Shown here: one piece after another, positions 22,453 to 32,500 of the stretch
How the letters are laid out: each line of letters starts with the position of its first letter
How positions within the stretch are numbered: the stretch's first letter is position 1
Notes under the pieces: model-generated
Seen by the model: the letters and a program-made list of their open reading frames with translations, nothing else
Told to the model about the DNA's origin: nothing
The model's database searches: none
DNA from: Metallyticus violacea
Lineage: Eukaryota > Arthropoda > Insecta > Mantodea > Metallyticidae
DNA length: 64,000 nucleotides
Assembly: GCA_030762175.1 (NCBI GenBank)
Contig: CM060843.1
Span: forward strand, 25,611,001 to 25,675,000
Direction of reading: 5' to 3'
Position numbers and translations under genes: made by a program

Positions 22453-22737
22453 TTAGTTTGCGCTGTTGCAGAAATTGCAATCTGCGACGTACGGAGGCGG
22501 TCCGTCGATCTGCGTGCCTGAACTTATGTTGTAGTGTGCGGTGCACCTGCGATAGGGGGCGTATGCCTGCTTGCAGAAGAAGTCTAAATGCTCCCAGACG
22601 GCGTCGACGTCTAAAGGACGAAGAACGTCTAGAACGTAGGGATGAGCAGCAAGAGAGATCCGCTCGTGATCGGCCAAAAGCGAAAATCTCCTATCCCACT
22701 TCAAATAGTTGCGCAGAGTCCCTTCTAAGGAGCACAT
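22453..22737 (-). CDS. hypothetical Polinton protein, 94 aa
   Basis: The frame is open further upstream to 22,791, but the first ATG is at 22,737, giving 94 residues beginning MCSLEGTLRNYLKWD. It is mixed in charge, with a middle stretch RPLDVDAVWEHLDFFCKQAY and a cysteine pair at the C-terminus (CNFCNSAN). No signal peptide or membrane span is visible. A TTTAAA lies at 22,793-22,798 on this strand, a possible TATA variant. It is followed after 4 nt by the small membrane-protein gene. Family unknown. The intact frame and tight spacing are the reasons to call it a gene. Confidence 0.5.
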   Translation of the reverse strand: MCSLEGTLRNYLKWDRRFSLLADHERISLAAHPYVLDVLRPLDVDAVWEHLDFFCKQAYAPYRRCTAHYNISSGTQIDGPPPYVADCNFCNSAN

Positions 22738-22791
22738 AACAGAGTATGGAGGATGGATAATTCTAATATCTCGAAGTGTACGAGCATGCAC

Positions 22792-23055
22792 CTTTAAATG
22801 AAGAGATTGTGAGTGTGTGTGTGTGTATGGTACAAGAGCTGGAACGAGACTGAAGCGGAGGTGGGAGGCGAGTCTCTTTCAAATAAGCATTAAATTACGT
22901 CATTGTTGGCTACATGATGCAACAGATTACGTAATGGGGTTTTAATGGTCGGAATAACAGATATTAGGATTGGTTGAAGCAACGCGTTCAACGAAATACA
23001 ATTGGATAAAATAAGCTGTGTTGCAATTGGGCGAAAAAATCACGTGGTATATTGC
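22792..23055. other. divergent intergenic region of the left end
   Basis: Separates the leftward pair from the rightward secreted-protein gene and so should hold both promoters. It includes a (GT)n run at ~22,808-22,825. No other feature was identified. Confidence 0.5.
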
Positions 23056-23090
23056 TATTTAAAGAGGTTAAAAAAAAGCATTAAGTCAGT
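23056..23090 (+). promoter_or_regulatory. TATA box and TCAGT initiator of the cysteine-rich gene
   Basis: TATTTAAA at 23,056-23,063 is followed 32 bp later (T to A) by the arthropod initiator TCAGT at 23,086-23,090, which lies just before the ATG at 23,096. This spacing is what host RNA polymerase II expects, and implies a very short leader. Confidence 0.65.
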
Positions 23091-23095
23091 GCAGG

Positions 23096-24310
23096 ATGAT
23101 TGCAATATTGATATTGTGCGTGCTCGCAAGAGCGAGTGCCGACCGCAATTGCGTGAGTTTCGGAAGATGCGGTTTTGAAGTAAATGACAAAACAGGATAT
23201 ATGCAAAATGCGACCATGTGTCGCAAAAACTACGAACTTATGCCCAATTGTTCTTGCGTTTACAAAAGAAATGCAACGTGCACGTTTGATGTCAATTTGT
23301 TGAGCGTAGAAAATATGAATAAAGTGTACACGTGTCTAGCACCTATAACTAGATGTAATTCGGGCGGACGTTGCGGTAATGCTTATTACGGAGATTTACA
23401 CGTAGGTCACGTTCAGTGCGAAAGAGGCTATATGGTTAGCGATGTTTGCGAATGCGTGGAATCTAACACTTCAGCATTAAACAATACGTTATTGTTAGTA
23501 TATGACATAATTGATGAGATGAATTCCTATTTTAGTAACAATTACGTGCACGTATTTGGAAAGTGCGGAAAAGGCGATTGGAATCTCAACATCAGAGGTA
23601 AAAGCGTTGCTGGGAGAGCGAAAGGCGCATCTAGATGGTCTGCTGAAGGCACGTTAAACATAAAATCGGAGTGTGGGTTCAAGACATCAGCGTCGTCCGA
23701 ACCCCAGCGCGTCTCCATTAACAATTTGAGAAAAGCAGTCGCCGAAAAATGTAAGGTAGCGTTAAGCAAGGTTAAGCAGAGACTCGTTAGGGAATGTAAC
23801 GAAAAAGTTAATAATATAAACGAGGATTAAGATACAGCTCTAGCGGACAGACAAAAACTAATAGACGAATTAGAAAAGTCCAAAGAATTAATTGATAAGG
23901 TAAAACAGAGATTTGATAGGGAATGTAACGAAAAAATTCATGATTTAAATAGGGAATTAGATAAAGCTCTGGCCGATAAACCAAAATAAAAGGAGGATTT
24001 GGAAAAGTCCGAAGAATTAATTTTAACCATGAAACAGCTATTGGAAGAAAGGAAACATAACCTAACTCGACATACAGCTTTGGTAGAAATAATTAAACAA
24101 AACATAGATAAAATATACGGGGAATTTGTGGGTTTAAAAGATTTAGTAGCAAATCTAATTAAATTACGCATATGTAATGGTAAGAAAACTGAAAAGGGCA
24201 CAGAGAATCTTTACCTTAATTACGACGATAACGATCATATGGAGAAATATGAAAAGGATATCTTCGAAGAGGAAAATGTAGATGAAGATTTTGCATATAT
24301 GTCAAAATAA
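23096..24310 (+). pseudogene. secreted cysteine-rich protein with coiled-coil tail, two internal stops
   Basis: One reading frame of ~404 codons runs from the ATG to TAA at 24,308, interrupted only by TAA at 23,828 and at 23,987. It begins with a clear signal peptide (MIAILILCVLARASA). Two related cysteine-rich modules follow: one from NCVSFGRCGF to CSCVYKRN and one from TRCNSGGRCGN to VCECVES, each with ~6 cysteines and N-glycosylation sites. A middle domain around FGKCGKGDWNLNIRGKSVAG comes next. The last ~190 residues are a charged alpha-helical coiled coil with a ~53-residue internal repeat (RECNEKVNNINED and RECNEKIHDLNRE). AATAAA overlaps the end. No family is recognised; a surface or host-interaction role is inference only. 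It converges on the dUTPase gene. Confidence 0.7.
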
Positions 24311-24330
24311 AAAAGTGAGTATATATGAAG

Positions 24331-24738
24331 CTAGTATTTTCCAGTGCTACCAAAACCCTTATTGCCTCTAGAAGTATCTTTTAATACTGTAACTAGTTGC
24401 ACTTTAGGTATCGCAATTTTTTCGCATATTAGTTGTGCAATCTTTTGTCTTTTGCAAATCTTAAGCTTACAGTTAGAATTATTTCTCAGCAGAACGCATA
24501 TTTCGCCGGTAAAGTCCCTATCTACGATACCGCCTGCAACACTAGGACCTAAAATGGCTAAACTTGATTTTTCAGAAATGCGTATATATGTGTTTTTGGG
24601 AGGCGTAGCTGAAATTCCGATAGGCCCTTTAACTGTTTCGCGTGGTCTAATTACATATGACTTTGGAGAAAATACGTCTAAACCTGCCGATTCATCAGTG
24701 CACCGTGCAGGCATTAATGCATGTTTATCGAGTAACAC
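24331..24738 (-). CDS. dUTPase (dUTP pyrophosphatase)
   Basis: Trimeric dUTPases hydrolyse dUTP to dUMP and keep uracil out of DNA. All five family motifs occur in order: ARCTDESAGLDVF (motif 1), SEKSSLAI (motif 2), GGIVDRDFTGEI (motif 3, catalytic Asp kept, usual Tyr replaced by Phe), QKIAQLI (motif 4) and RGNKGFGSTG (motif 5, P-loop-like tail). The length (127-135 aa) is typical. The frame is intact. The first ATG is at 24,714; the frame stays open upstream into TTTTCAG at ~24,757-24,763, a good splice acceptor, so a 5' exon is possible. Motif 2 has Lys where Arg is common, as in some viral enzymes. It lies tail-to-tail with the cysteine-rich gene. Confidence 0.93.
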   Translation of the reverse strand: MLLDKHALMPARCTDESAGLDVFSPKSYVIRPRETVKGPIGISATPPKNTYIRISEKSSLAILGPSVAGGIVDRDFTGEICVLLRNNSNCKLKICKRQKIAQLICEKIAIPKVQLVTVLKDTSRGNKGFGSTGKY

Positions 24739-24739
24739 T

Positions 24740-25092
24740 ATTTGAAGTGTTATCTGAAAATGAAAATAAATAAGCTGTGTGTATTTATATTATTTTTATT
24801 AGTTAAATAAAAAAGTATAAAATTTTACATGCCTATATTTTTAAATATATATTTACAATGCATGCAATGAAAAATGAAAAAAAAGCTGTGTATTTATTAG
24901 TTAAATAAAAAATATGTATATGCCTAAAAGATATGTTTAACAAACAATGCAGACATATGTTGCACGAACTTCCAATATATCGGCGTCGCGCAGACGGTAA
25001 TGAACAGAAAGAAGCATTGCAGCACGAAGACGCCACCTAAAACAAAATATTTCTAATTTCTTCTACTTGGTTTTGCGAGCACAGCAAATTTG
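24740..25092. other. AT-rich spacer with a direct duplication
   Basis: Two related ~50-bp blocks (about 24,760-24,815 and 24,868-24,915) share AAGCTGTGT, TATTTATTAGTTAAATAAAA and neighbouring bases. A minus-strand hydrophobic stretch near 24,940-25,050 (GGVFVLQCFFLFITVC) lacks a start codon. Confidence 0.55.
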
Positions 25093-26534
25093 CTATATGC
25101 TCGCCCTTAGTAATGCTGACTTACAAATGAACACCGAAACTACGTGCACATCATCGCAGGCATAAAATTTAGTTGAAAAAAATAATGTTTTTAAATTTGG
25201 CCTAGGGGCCGGAGTTAATATACCGGTAAACCCTGATGGTATTGAAATATTTAGCCCTGTATGTATCAGCATTTTTCCCATGGCTGGGATGCTGACACAT
25301 ACAGAGCTTCTTAGTTGGAAAATGGACGATACCTCGATGGGTATCGTCGAATCTGTCGACACGTGGTCGTACTGCAATGCCGGAGGGGAATGTAAGTAGG
25401 GCAAGATGACGCTATCAGCACTTCCGATGTCGGCAATCACACGATCGCCCTCGATCGTATGATTGTCAACATCGTTATCATGTTCATCATCATCATCTTG
25501 CTGGTCATCGTCATCTTGATGGTCATCGTCTTCTCCATCTTGCTGGTCATCGTCTTCGTCATCTTTCTGGTCATCGTCTTCGTCATCTTGTTGGTCATCG
25601 TCTTCGTCATCTTGCTGGTCATCGTCTTCGTCATCTTGGCGGTCATTACCGTCTGATATAGTTTCCAATACACTAATAAAATTTGTTAATGCTTCAGCCA
25701 ATACATTGGAAGCATTTTTAATTGCGACATATGTCTGCATAGTACCTGATGATGATGCTCCGTCTGAGGCTGTTCCATCAGAGTAGTAGGATGGAGGTGC
25801 TGCTGCCGCTGTTCCATCAGAGTAGGAGTAGTAGTAGGATGGAGGTGCTGCTGCCGCTGTTCCGTTAGAGTAGTAGTAGTAGGATGGAGGTGATGCTGGT
25901 GTTGCTCCATCAGAGTAATAAGATGGGTGTGCTGTTGATCCACCAGAGGAGTACGGCAGTGATAGCAATGCTGTTGTACCATCAAAGGAGGATGGCTGTA
26001 TTGCCGCTGTTCCTCCATCAGAGGGCGGTACTGCAGCTGTTCCTCCATCAGAGGGCGGTACTGCCGCTGTTCCTCCATCAGAGGGCGGTACTGCCGCTGT
26101 TCCTCCATCAGAGGGCGGTACTGCCGCTGTTCCTCCATCAGAGGGCGGTACTGCTGCTGTTCCTCCATCAGAGGGCGGTACTGTTGCTGCTGTACCGTCA
26201 AAGGAGGATGGTGGTACTGCTGCTGCTGTTGTTCATCCATCAGAGGGCTGTACTGTAGCTGCTGTACCGCCAAAGGAGGATGGCAGTACTGCTGTTGTTG
26301 TTCCTCCATCAAAGGACGGTACTGCAGCTGCTGTTCCTCCTGCAGCAACTATTGTTCCATTAACGGTTGTCTGCTTACTCGCCGCAACTTACCGGAAGAA
26401 ATGGGTATGAGAAGAGGCATCGGAGGGGTCGCTGCTGCTCTCTTTCTGCTAACAGCAGCGATATTATTCCCCTCAGATGCCTGATCCTCCATTTCTCCGG
26501 TTAAGTTTACTACTTCTAATTGTCTACAGTACAT
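25093..26534 (-). pseudogene. repeat-rich protein with dUTPase-like C-terminal domain (fibre-like candidate)
   Basis: From ATG 26,534 the N-terminus (MYCRQLEVVNLTGEMEDQ, then a basic VSRKRAAAT) lies in one frame. A shift near 26,370 moves into the frame that encodes about a dozen ~10-residue repeats of the type SDGGTAAVPP (TGA at 26,233-26,235). It continues without a break into SDGTAAAAPPSYY repeats, a short helix (NVLAEALTNFISVLETI) and an acidic tract of repeated QQDDEDDD. The last ~85 residues form a beta-rich domain with SIPAMGKMLIHTGLNISIPS, which matches the strand pattern that follows motif 1 in dUTPases but lacks the catalytic motifs. Tail, repetitive shaft and trimeric-fold head resemble the plan of a virus fibre; that role is inference. 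The alternative GluGln-rich frame over the repeats is a shadow. Confidence 0.6.
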
Positions 26535-26546
26535 TCTATCGTAGAG

Positions 26547-26593
26547 ACTGAGCAAGAATGATGGTGATGAGCGAAAATTTCCGATATTTTATA
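26547..26593 (-). promoter_or_regulatory. TATA box and initiator of the repeat-rich gene
   Basis: On the minus strand TATAAAA lies at 26,593-26,587 and a TCAGT initiator at 26,551-26,547, 13 nt before the ATG at 26,534. The 44-bp TATA-to-initiator distance is longer than usual, so the true start may lie between them. Confidence 0.5.
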
Positions 26594-26599
26594 CTCTTA

Positions 26600-27960
26600 A
26601 GTCATGCACGTGTGGGGTAAAAAAAATTGTTTACCTGCAACAGGTGTACACTTAAGCACAAGAATAAGGGAAAAAAAACAAAGTCGCCTTCGCACACTCG
26701 CCGTTGGCACGAGAACAAGGTCGCGAGACAAAGTCACCTTGTAGGTCTAGTAAACAGATAGAGTGACGCGATACGTAGCTTTTGTAAACAACAACAAGGA
26801 CGGGAATGAGGAAAAAAAGTGATATCATGACGTGACACGTTGCACAAGAATAAGGAAAAGCGAGACAAAGTCACCTTGTACGTCTAGTAAACAGATAGAG
26901 TGACGCAATACGTAGCTTTTGTAAACAACAATAAGGACGGGAATGAGGAAAAAAAGTGATATCATGACTCGACACGTTGCACAAGAATAAGGAAAAAAGC
27001 GAGACAAAGTCACTTTGGCGAGGCTGTAGCTCGAGAATAAGGAAAAAAAAAGGCGAAACAAACTTACCTTGGCGAAGCATGACGTAAAACGTTGCACAAG
27101 AATAAGGAAAAGCGAGACAAAGTCACCTTGACAATAAGGGGAAAAAGGCAGAAAAACAAAGATACCTTGGCGAAGCATGACGTAAAACGTTGCACAAGAA
27201 TAAGGAAAAACGAGACAAAGTCACCTTATTACAGGTGAGGCTGTCACGGACAACGCGATTGTAAATCGACCGAGTGCAAAGTCACCTTTGAACACACGTG
27301 GCGAGAATAAGGAAAAAAAAAAAAAACGAGAAGTGGTCACCTTGACAATAAGGAAAAAAGCGAAACAAAGTCACCTTGGCGAAGCATGACGTAAAATGTT
27401 GCACAAGAATAAGGAAAAGCGAGACAAAGTCACCTTGACAATAAGGGGAAAAAGGCAGAAAAACAAAGTTACCTTGGCGAAAGCATGACGCTAAACGTTG
27501 CGCAAGAATAAGGAAAAAGCGAGACAAAATCACCTTGTTACAGGCGAGGCAAGTCATTAGGCGAGGTTGTCACGGTCAACGCGGTAGTAAATCGACCGAG
27601 TGCAAAATAGCAAGTGACCGTGACGCGAAGTCACTTTTGAACACACATGCGTGGCGAGACAAAAGTCACCTTGGCAACACGCTGCACAAGAATAAAGAAA
27701 AAAAAAAGCCAGACAAAGTCACCTTGTAAAGGCGAGGCAAGTCATTAAATCGACCAAGTGTAAAAAAAAAAAAAAAATAATAATAAGTTAAAAGCGATGG
27801 GCGAGGCAGAAAAATAGCAAGTCACAGGGCAATGATTAAGCCGAACGAGCGATCGCGACTTTAAAAGTCATCTTCGAACACGTCCTTAGCGACAGGAGGA
27901 GTGACGCGACATAGCAAGCACTTAAAAAAAATAACAACAACGTGCGGCAAGCTGTCATCT
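26600..27960. repeat. non-coding array of CAAGGTGAC/AATAAGG repeats
   Basis: No gene is present for ~1.36 kb. About a dozen imperfect units of the form GCACAAGAATAAGGAAAA + GCGAGACAAAGTCACCTTG recur (near 26,840, 26,980, 27,090, 27,195, 27,395, 27,500 and 27,680, with shorter versions between them). A ~140-bp stretch is tandemly duplicated (about 26,730-26,865 and 26,870-27,010). The core GTCACCTTG (complement CAAGGTGAC) resembles CAAGGTTGAC of the terminal repeats. Long minus-strand frames across the region arise from the repeat and are rejected as genes. Confidence 0.8.
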
Positions 27961-27985
27961 CCGACTCGGTGAGTACAAAATAATA

Positions 27986-30900
27986 ATGAGTTTTACAATA
28001 TTGCAGCATCGAATGAGAACGCTTAATAGATTATATTCGGGGTATTCCGAAACTATAATTTTGGCAGAACCCATGTCCGCAGATGACGACGAAGAAGAAG
28101 AAATCGATCCCATGGAATGGGTACATTAGGTGTTCGCTCGATATTTAGAAAGTGTAGACGAGCAATTGTTAAACGGCGAACCGAGCTATTTTGGCATGTC
28201 CGTGGTCAATACCGAAAATCCCGATAAAGGGTTTTACGTCAGCGTCAGAAGATTCGATCAACTGAACATGGAAGCGATATTAAATTTGGCCGAGGCCGTG
28301 ATGCAGAGCAATTACAATTTTTTCACCAACGGCACATTAAAGTTCACGCGCGTTTACACCAAAATAGCGGAGGGAAACGGCCTCGCCATTGGCTGCGATT
28401 TGTGCACGAAAAATAAAGGGGTGAAAAATCGCGACAATTTATGCCTGCCTAGAGCAATTGCAATTTGCATCGCGAAGCTAGAGAACGATTCTAGCTATTA
28501 TACGATAAAAAGAAGCGATGGCGTGCAGACGCAGAAAGCGATAAATTTACGTCGGCTCGTCGCAAAAAATGTAAACGAGCCGTGCACCGTGGAAGATGTG
28601 AAACGTTTCGAAAGCGCTCTGAAGCGATACGCCTTCACGGTGTTCGACGATCACGCTCAAAATGGAATATTGTACAGGTCGTCGATCGACGGCGCCAAAC
28701 ATGTGGATTTAATTTATCACGACAATCACTTTAAAACGATCGTGGACCTACACGGGGCGTTCAGGTGCACGCATTACTGCAGGTAGTGTAATCGCGCGTT
28801 CAAATACAAGAAGGAATTGCATCGGTGCGACAGCAGGTGTTCGAAGTGCAGACTTTCTTGCGCGACTTCCTCTTTCGAGGAGTACGTATTTTGCTCCGCG
28901 TGCAATCGCGAATTTAAGGGAAAGGGGTGTGACGACAATCATCTGATAAAGGGCGCATTCTATGCCGGCGATTTGACCGTGTGCGACGTGGAAAGAGTGT
29001 GCCTTCTGTGCAATAAACTGTACAACCTGAGGCGCAGAAAGATTCCTCACGTCTGCGGCGAAACGTATTGCACGACGTGTAAATGTTAGGTGAAGCCTAA
29101 CCACCTCTGCTACATACAGCCGTATCGAAGCAGATCTTTGAGCTGAAATTACCTGTATCTTTTCATAGACTTCGAGTGCCTCAAAAGAAGCCTTACGGTT
29201 CCGAGTCCTTCGAGCACGAAGCCAATCTGTGCATCACGTACCAAGCATGCCATGTATTCATAGACGCGAGGGAAAAGATGCAGATGTGCGCTAATTGCGG
29301 CGTCAAGGAGTGGGTATTCGAGAGGGATTCGGTGCTCGAGCTATTTGAATACGTCAAACTGCCGCGCACCGCTCTCAAGAACGTGACGGTGATTGCCCAC
29401 AAACAATCTAAAATCGTAAGACGGTCACATCTTGCTGAAATACATGGTGGGAACTCTGGGGTGGACGCCGGAATTGATCATGAACAGCAATCGCATATAC
29501 AGAATAAAGCACGAAAACGTCACCTTCCTAGTTTCGCTAAATTTTATACCCTTTCCGCTGTCGAAGTTTTCCAAAACTTTCGCCCTAGAAGAGGCGAAAG
29601 GATATTTTCCCCATCTGTTCAACACCTCGGCCAACGCGAGGTACGTCGGCGCGATGCCCGATAAGCGCTACTACTGTCCCGACAAGATGTCCGCGCAGGA
29701 GAGAGAGAAATTCGAAGAGTGGCACGACGAACAGACATCTTCGGGGTACGTGTTCGACCTGCGAAAGGAAATCGTGCGCTATTGGGAAATGGACGAGCAG
29801 GTGCTGTGTCTCGGCGCGCCCAAGTTCAGAAGAGAATTCATGGCGGAAAACGACATCGATCCGTTCAGGGAGTGCGTGATCATCGCGAATGCTTGCATGA
29901 ACATCTACCGAAAGCGATTCATGCCCCAAAACACGATTTCGCTGATACGCCTAGGCGGCTATCGCCTGGGGACAAGCAGTCGCCCATCGCCCTCATCTGG
30001 CTCTGCTGCCTCGACCTGGAAGCACGGCCTGAATATTCGCCACGCGCTAAACGGCCGCGAGGTGGTGATAGCGAATCACAAGGTCGACGGATGCGGAAAA
30101 GACGAGGACAGCGGCAAGGAGATCGCGTACTTCTTCCCAGGCTGCTTCTATCACGGATGTCGCCGATGCTATGTCAACAGAACGGCGATTCTCAGCGGCA
30201 CGGGAAGCGAAACGATGGACTCCAGTTTCGAAACCACCGAAATTGCTACCAAGAGGATCAGAGATGCGGGATACGAGGTGATCGAGATGTGGGAGTGCGA
30301 ATTCAACGCAGAGATCGAGAGCAGCGAGGAACTCGCCAGATTTGAACCATCGTTCTCCGTGCCGCCGCCCCTGGAGCCGAGAGACGCGTTCTTCGGCGGC
30401 CGCACGAACTGCGTCAAACTGTACCGCAAGACGGCTGAGGACGAGAAGATACTCTACTACGACGTGTGCAGCCTCTATCCTTACGTGAACAAGACCAAGG
30501 CCTACCCCGTGGGTCACCCCAAGACTCACTGCGACGAGCGCAAGATGCCGAGGTTGGAGGACGTCGAGGAAGGACTGATCAAGTGCATGGTGCTGCCTCC
30601 GGTTGATTTCTACCATCCCGTGCTTCTTGTGCGCGTCAACGGGAAACTGATGTTCCCCCTGTGCGGAGCATGCGCTCTAGCGGAAAACAAGCTGAACGAC
30701 TGCAATCACGACAACGAGGAGAGAAGCATATCGGGCACCTGGGTGGTGGACGAGATGAAGGTCGCCATCGCCGAAGATTGCTCGATATTGGAAACGTGCG
30801 AAATTTGGGAATACGAGGTGGCGCGCTATGACCTTGCGACGGGCAAAAAGGGCCTGTTCGAGGATTACGTCAATCAATTCTTAAAGATCAAGACGGAAGC

Positions 30901-31711
30901 GACGGGGTGGCCGTCGCACTTCGTCACCGACGCCGAATGGGAGGAATTCTTGAGGAGCTTGGCGAGAGAAGGCGTGAAGTTGAACCCAGGTGCCATGGAC
31001 CGCAATCCTGGGAGGCGAGAACTAGCGAAGCTCATGCTCAACTCCTTCTGGGGAAAGTACGGTCAGAGGGACAACCTGCCGACCTGCGAACTGGTCGATG
31101 CGTACCCTCGACTCGTGGAGCTACTGAACAATCCCTGCATAGAGGTGCAGACGTTCCTGCCGGCCACGGATCGAATCGTCTACGTGGTCTGGTGGCACGT
31201 CAAGTAGAGTCCGAAATTAAATGGCACCGTCAACGTGGTGATGGCGGCGTACACCACAGCTCACGCCAGATTGAAGCTCTACTCCTACCTGAAGCGCCTG
31301 GGCGAGTGCGTGCTGTACTTCGACACGGATTCAGTGATAGCGGTGTGCAAACTCGACGACTGGATGCCTCCCACGGGCTCCTTCCTCGGATGCATGACCG
31401 ACGAGCTGGAAGGTTACGGCAGAGACGCTCACATCGACCAATTCGTGTCGACGGGACCGAAGAGCTACGGATTTAGGGTGAGAAACGCCGACGACAAGAT
31501 CAGGGTAATTTGCAAGGTCAAAGGCTTCTCGCTGAACTCGAGCAACCCACTCAAGATCAACGTCGGCGTTATGCACGACATGGTGATGCGCGATAACGAC
31601 GCCGTCGTTCGTCTGCGCGAAACTCGGATAACTCGAAAGACTCTGTGGACCCTCGTCACCGAACCGTCGACCAAGACGTTTCGCATGGTGGTCAACAAGC
31701 GCCGGAGGTGA
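27986..31711 (+). pseudogene. protein-primed family B DNA polymerase (PolB), decayed
   Basis: This is the replicative polymerase of Polintons. The frame begins MSFTILQHRMRTLNR with an acidic patch (ADDDEEEEIDP). Zinc-finger-like cysteine clusters follow at ~28,760-29,085, and the exonuclease motif FIDFEC at ~29,160. Polymerase motif A is YYDVCSLYPYVNK (~30,460), motif B KLMLNSFWGKYGQ (~31,030) and motif C LYFDTDSVI (~31,315). All catalytic residues of motifs A-C are kept. Breaks: TAG at 28,127, 28,784, 29,087 and 31,205; TGA at 29,144; frameshifts near 29,176 and 29,420; and a compensating pair around 29,960-30,010. With ~1,240 codons it has the expected length. It cannot yield an active enzyme. 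Confidence 0.95.
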
Positions 31712-31746
31712 CCTCGTCGGACGACTTAGACACGGTGCCGTACGGC

Positions 31747-31754
31747 TATAAAAG
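31747..31754 (+). promoter_or_regulatory. TATA box downstream of PolB
   Basis: TATAAAAG lies 30 bp before ATTAGC and 37 bp before the ATG at 31,784, a good position for transcription of the basic repeat gene that follows. Confidence 0.55.
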
Positions 31755-31783
31755 AGGTCTCGAGAGAGAGATTAGCGTCAAAA

Positions 31784-32293
31784 ATGCATTACGACGTGGA
31801 CGCCTTGTCGGCCGCCGCGTCGCTGCAATTCCCCACGAAGCGCACGGCCGACGAGGCGAGGCTCCGCGAGAGGGGCTATTTTAAGCGGCCGAGGAGAGAC
31901 GCCCCGCTGCTGCGGTTCCCCGCGAAGCACACGGCCGGCGAGGTGAAGCTTGGCTAGAGGGACGATTTCAAGAAGCGGCCGATCGACCGACCACGACCAA
32001 TGACGTGCCTCGAAGCGGGGATTCCTCGAGGCTCTGCTTGCGGGAGACCCGAAGCGTCCTCGCATCGAAGTAGAAGAAGACCGACGACGCGCCTCGAAGC
32101 GGGGATTCCAAGAGGCTCTGCTTGCGGGCGACCCGAAGCGTCCTCGCATCGAAGAAGAAGACCGACGACGCGCAGGATCCCTCGAGGCTCTGCTTGCGGG
32201 GCGTCCTCGCATCGAGGACGACGACGACGGACGACACACCGGGGCGGCTCCCCAGTTTTAGTTCGGAGACCTAGATGCTCCGAGGAAGAAGAG
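31784..32293 (+). pseudogene. tandem-repeat basic protein with KRPR motifs, unknown
   Basis: The ATG at 31,784 starts a protein built of ~28-29-residue repeats. Two diverged units come first (RERGYFKRPRRD is followed by the matching segment containing RDDFKKRPID; TAG at 31,955 falls where the first unit has Glu). After a frameshift come two 84-bp units encoding ASKRGF(L/Q)EALLAGDPKRP and RIE(V/E)E(E)DRRR, then a shortened third. DPKRPRIE looks like a nuclear-localisation signal repeated in tandem. It lies between PolB and the ATPase, where Polintons vary most. DNA-binding or core packaging is possible but not shown. No homologue is recognised. Confidence 0.5.
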
Positions 32294-32500
32294 GATTAGA
32301 TTTCACCCTTACGAACGGTTCGAAGCAGAAAAGGGGGATTCGGCGGCAGCGGGGGACGGCGGCGAGATCGTGGACCAAAAAAATTTAGGCGCGTCCGAGC
32401 GGGCAGGGACGTGCAGTTGAGAGACGGTTTCGGAGGAGGCGAGATCGTGGACCAGAATTAGAATAAATTTAGACGCGTTCGCGCCGGCGAGAACGTCGAC

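Noticed and set aside
25686..26348. Glu/Gln-rich repeat protein (MEEQRQYRPL type) on the minus strand, and the Leu/Phe-rich plus-strand frame
   Set aside because: Repeats are open in several frames. The SDGGTAAVPP frame is the one continuous with the downstream Ser/Tyr repeats and the dUTPase-like domain.
26825..27557. Minus-strand hydrophobic frames over the repeat array
   Set aside because: They follow the repeat period, change frame between units and have no promoter or domain.
26600..27960. CRISPR-like array
   Set aside because: Repeats are imperfect, spacers irregular and repetitive, and the genome is eukaryotic.
29585..30616. Long antisense and alternative frames across PolB
   Set aside because: Shadows of the polymerase coding sequence in a G+C-rich region, with no domain of their own.
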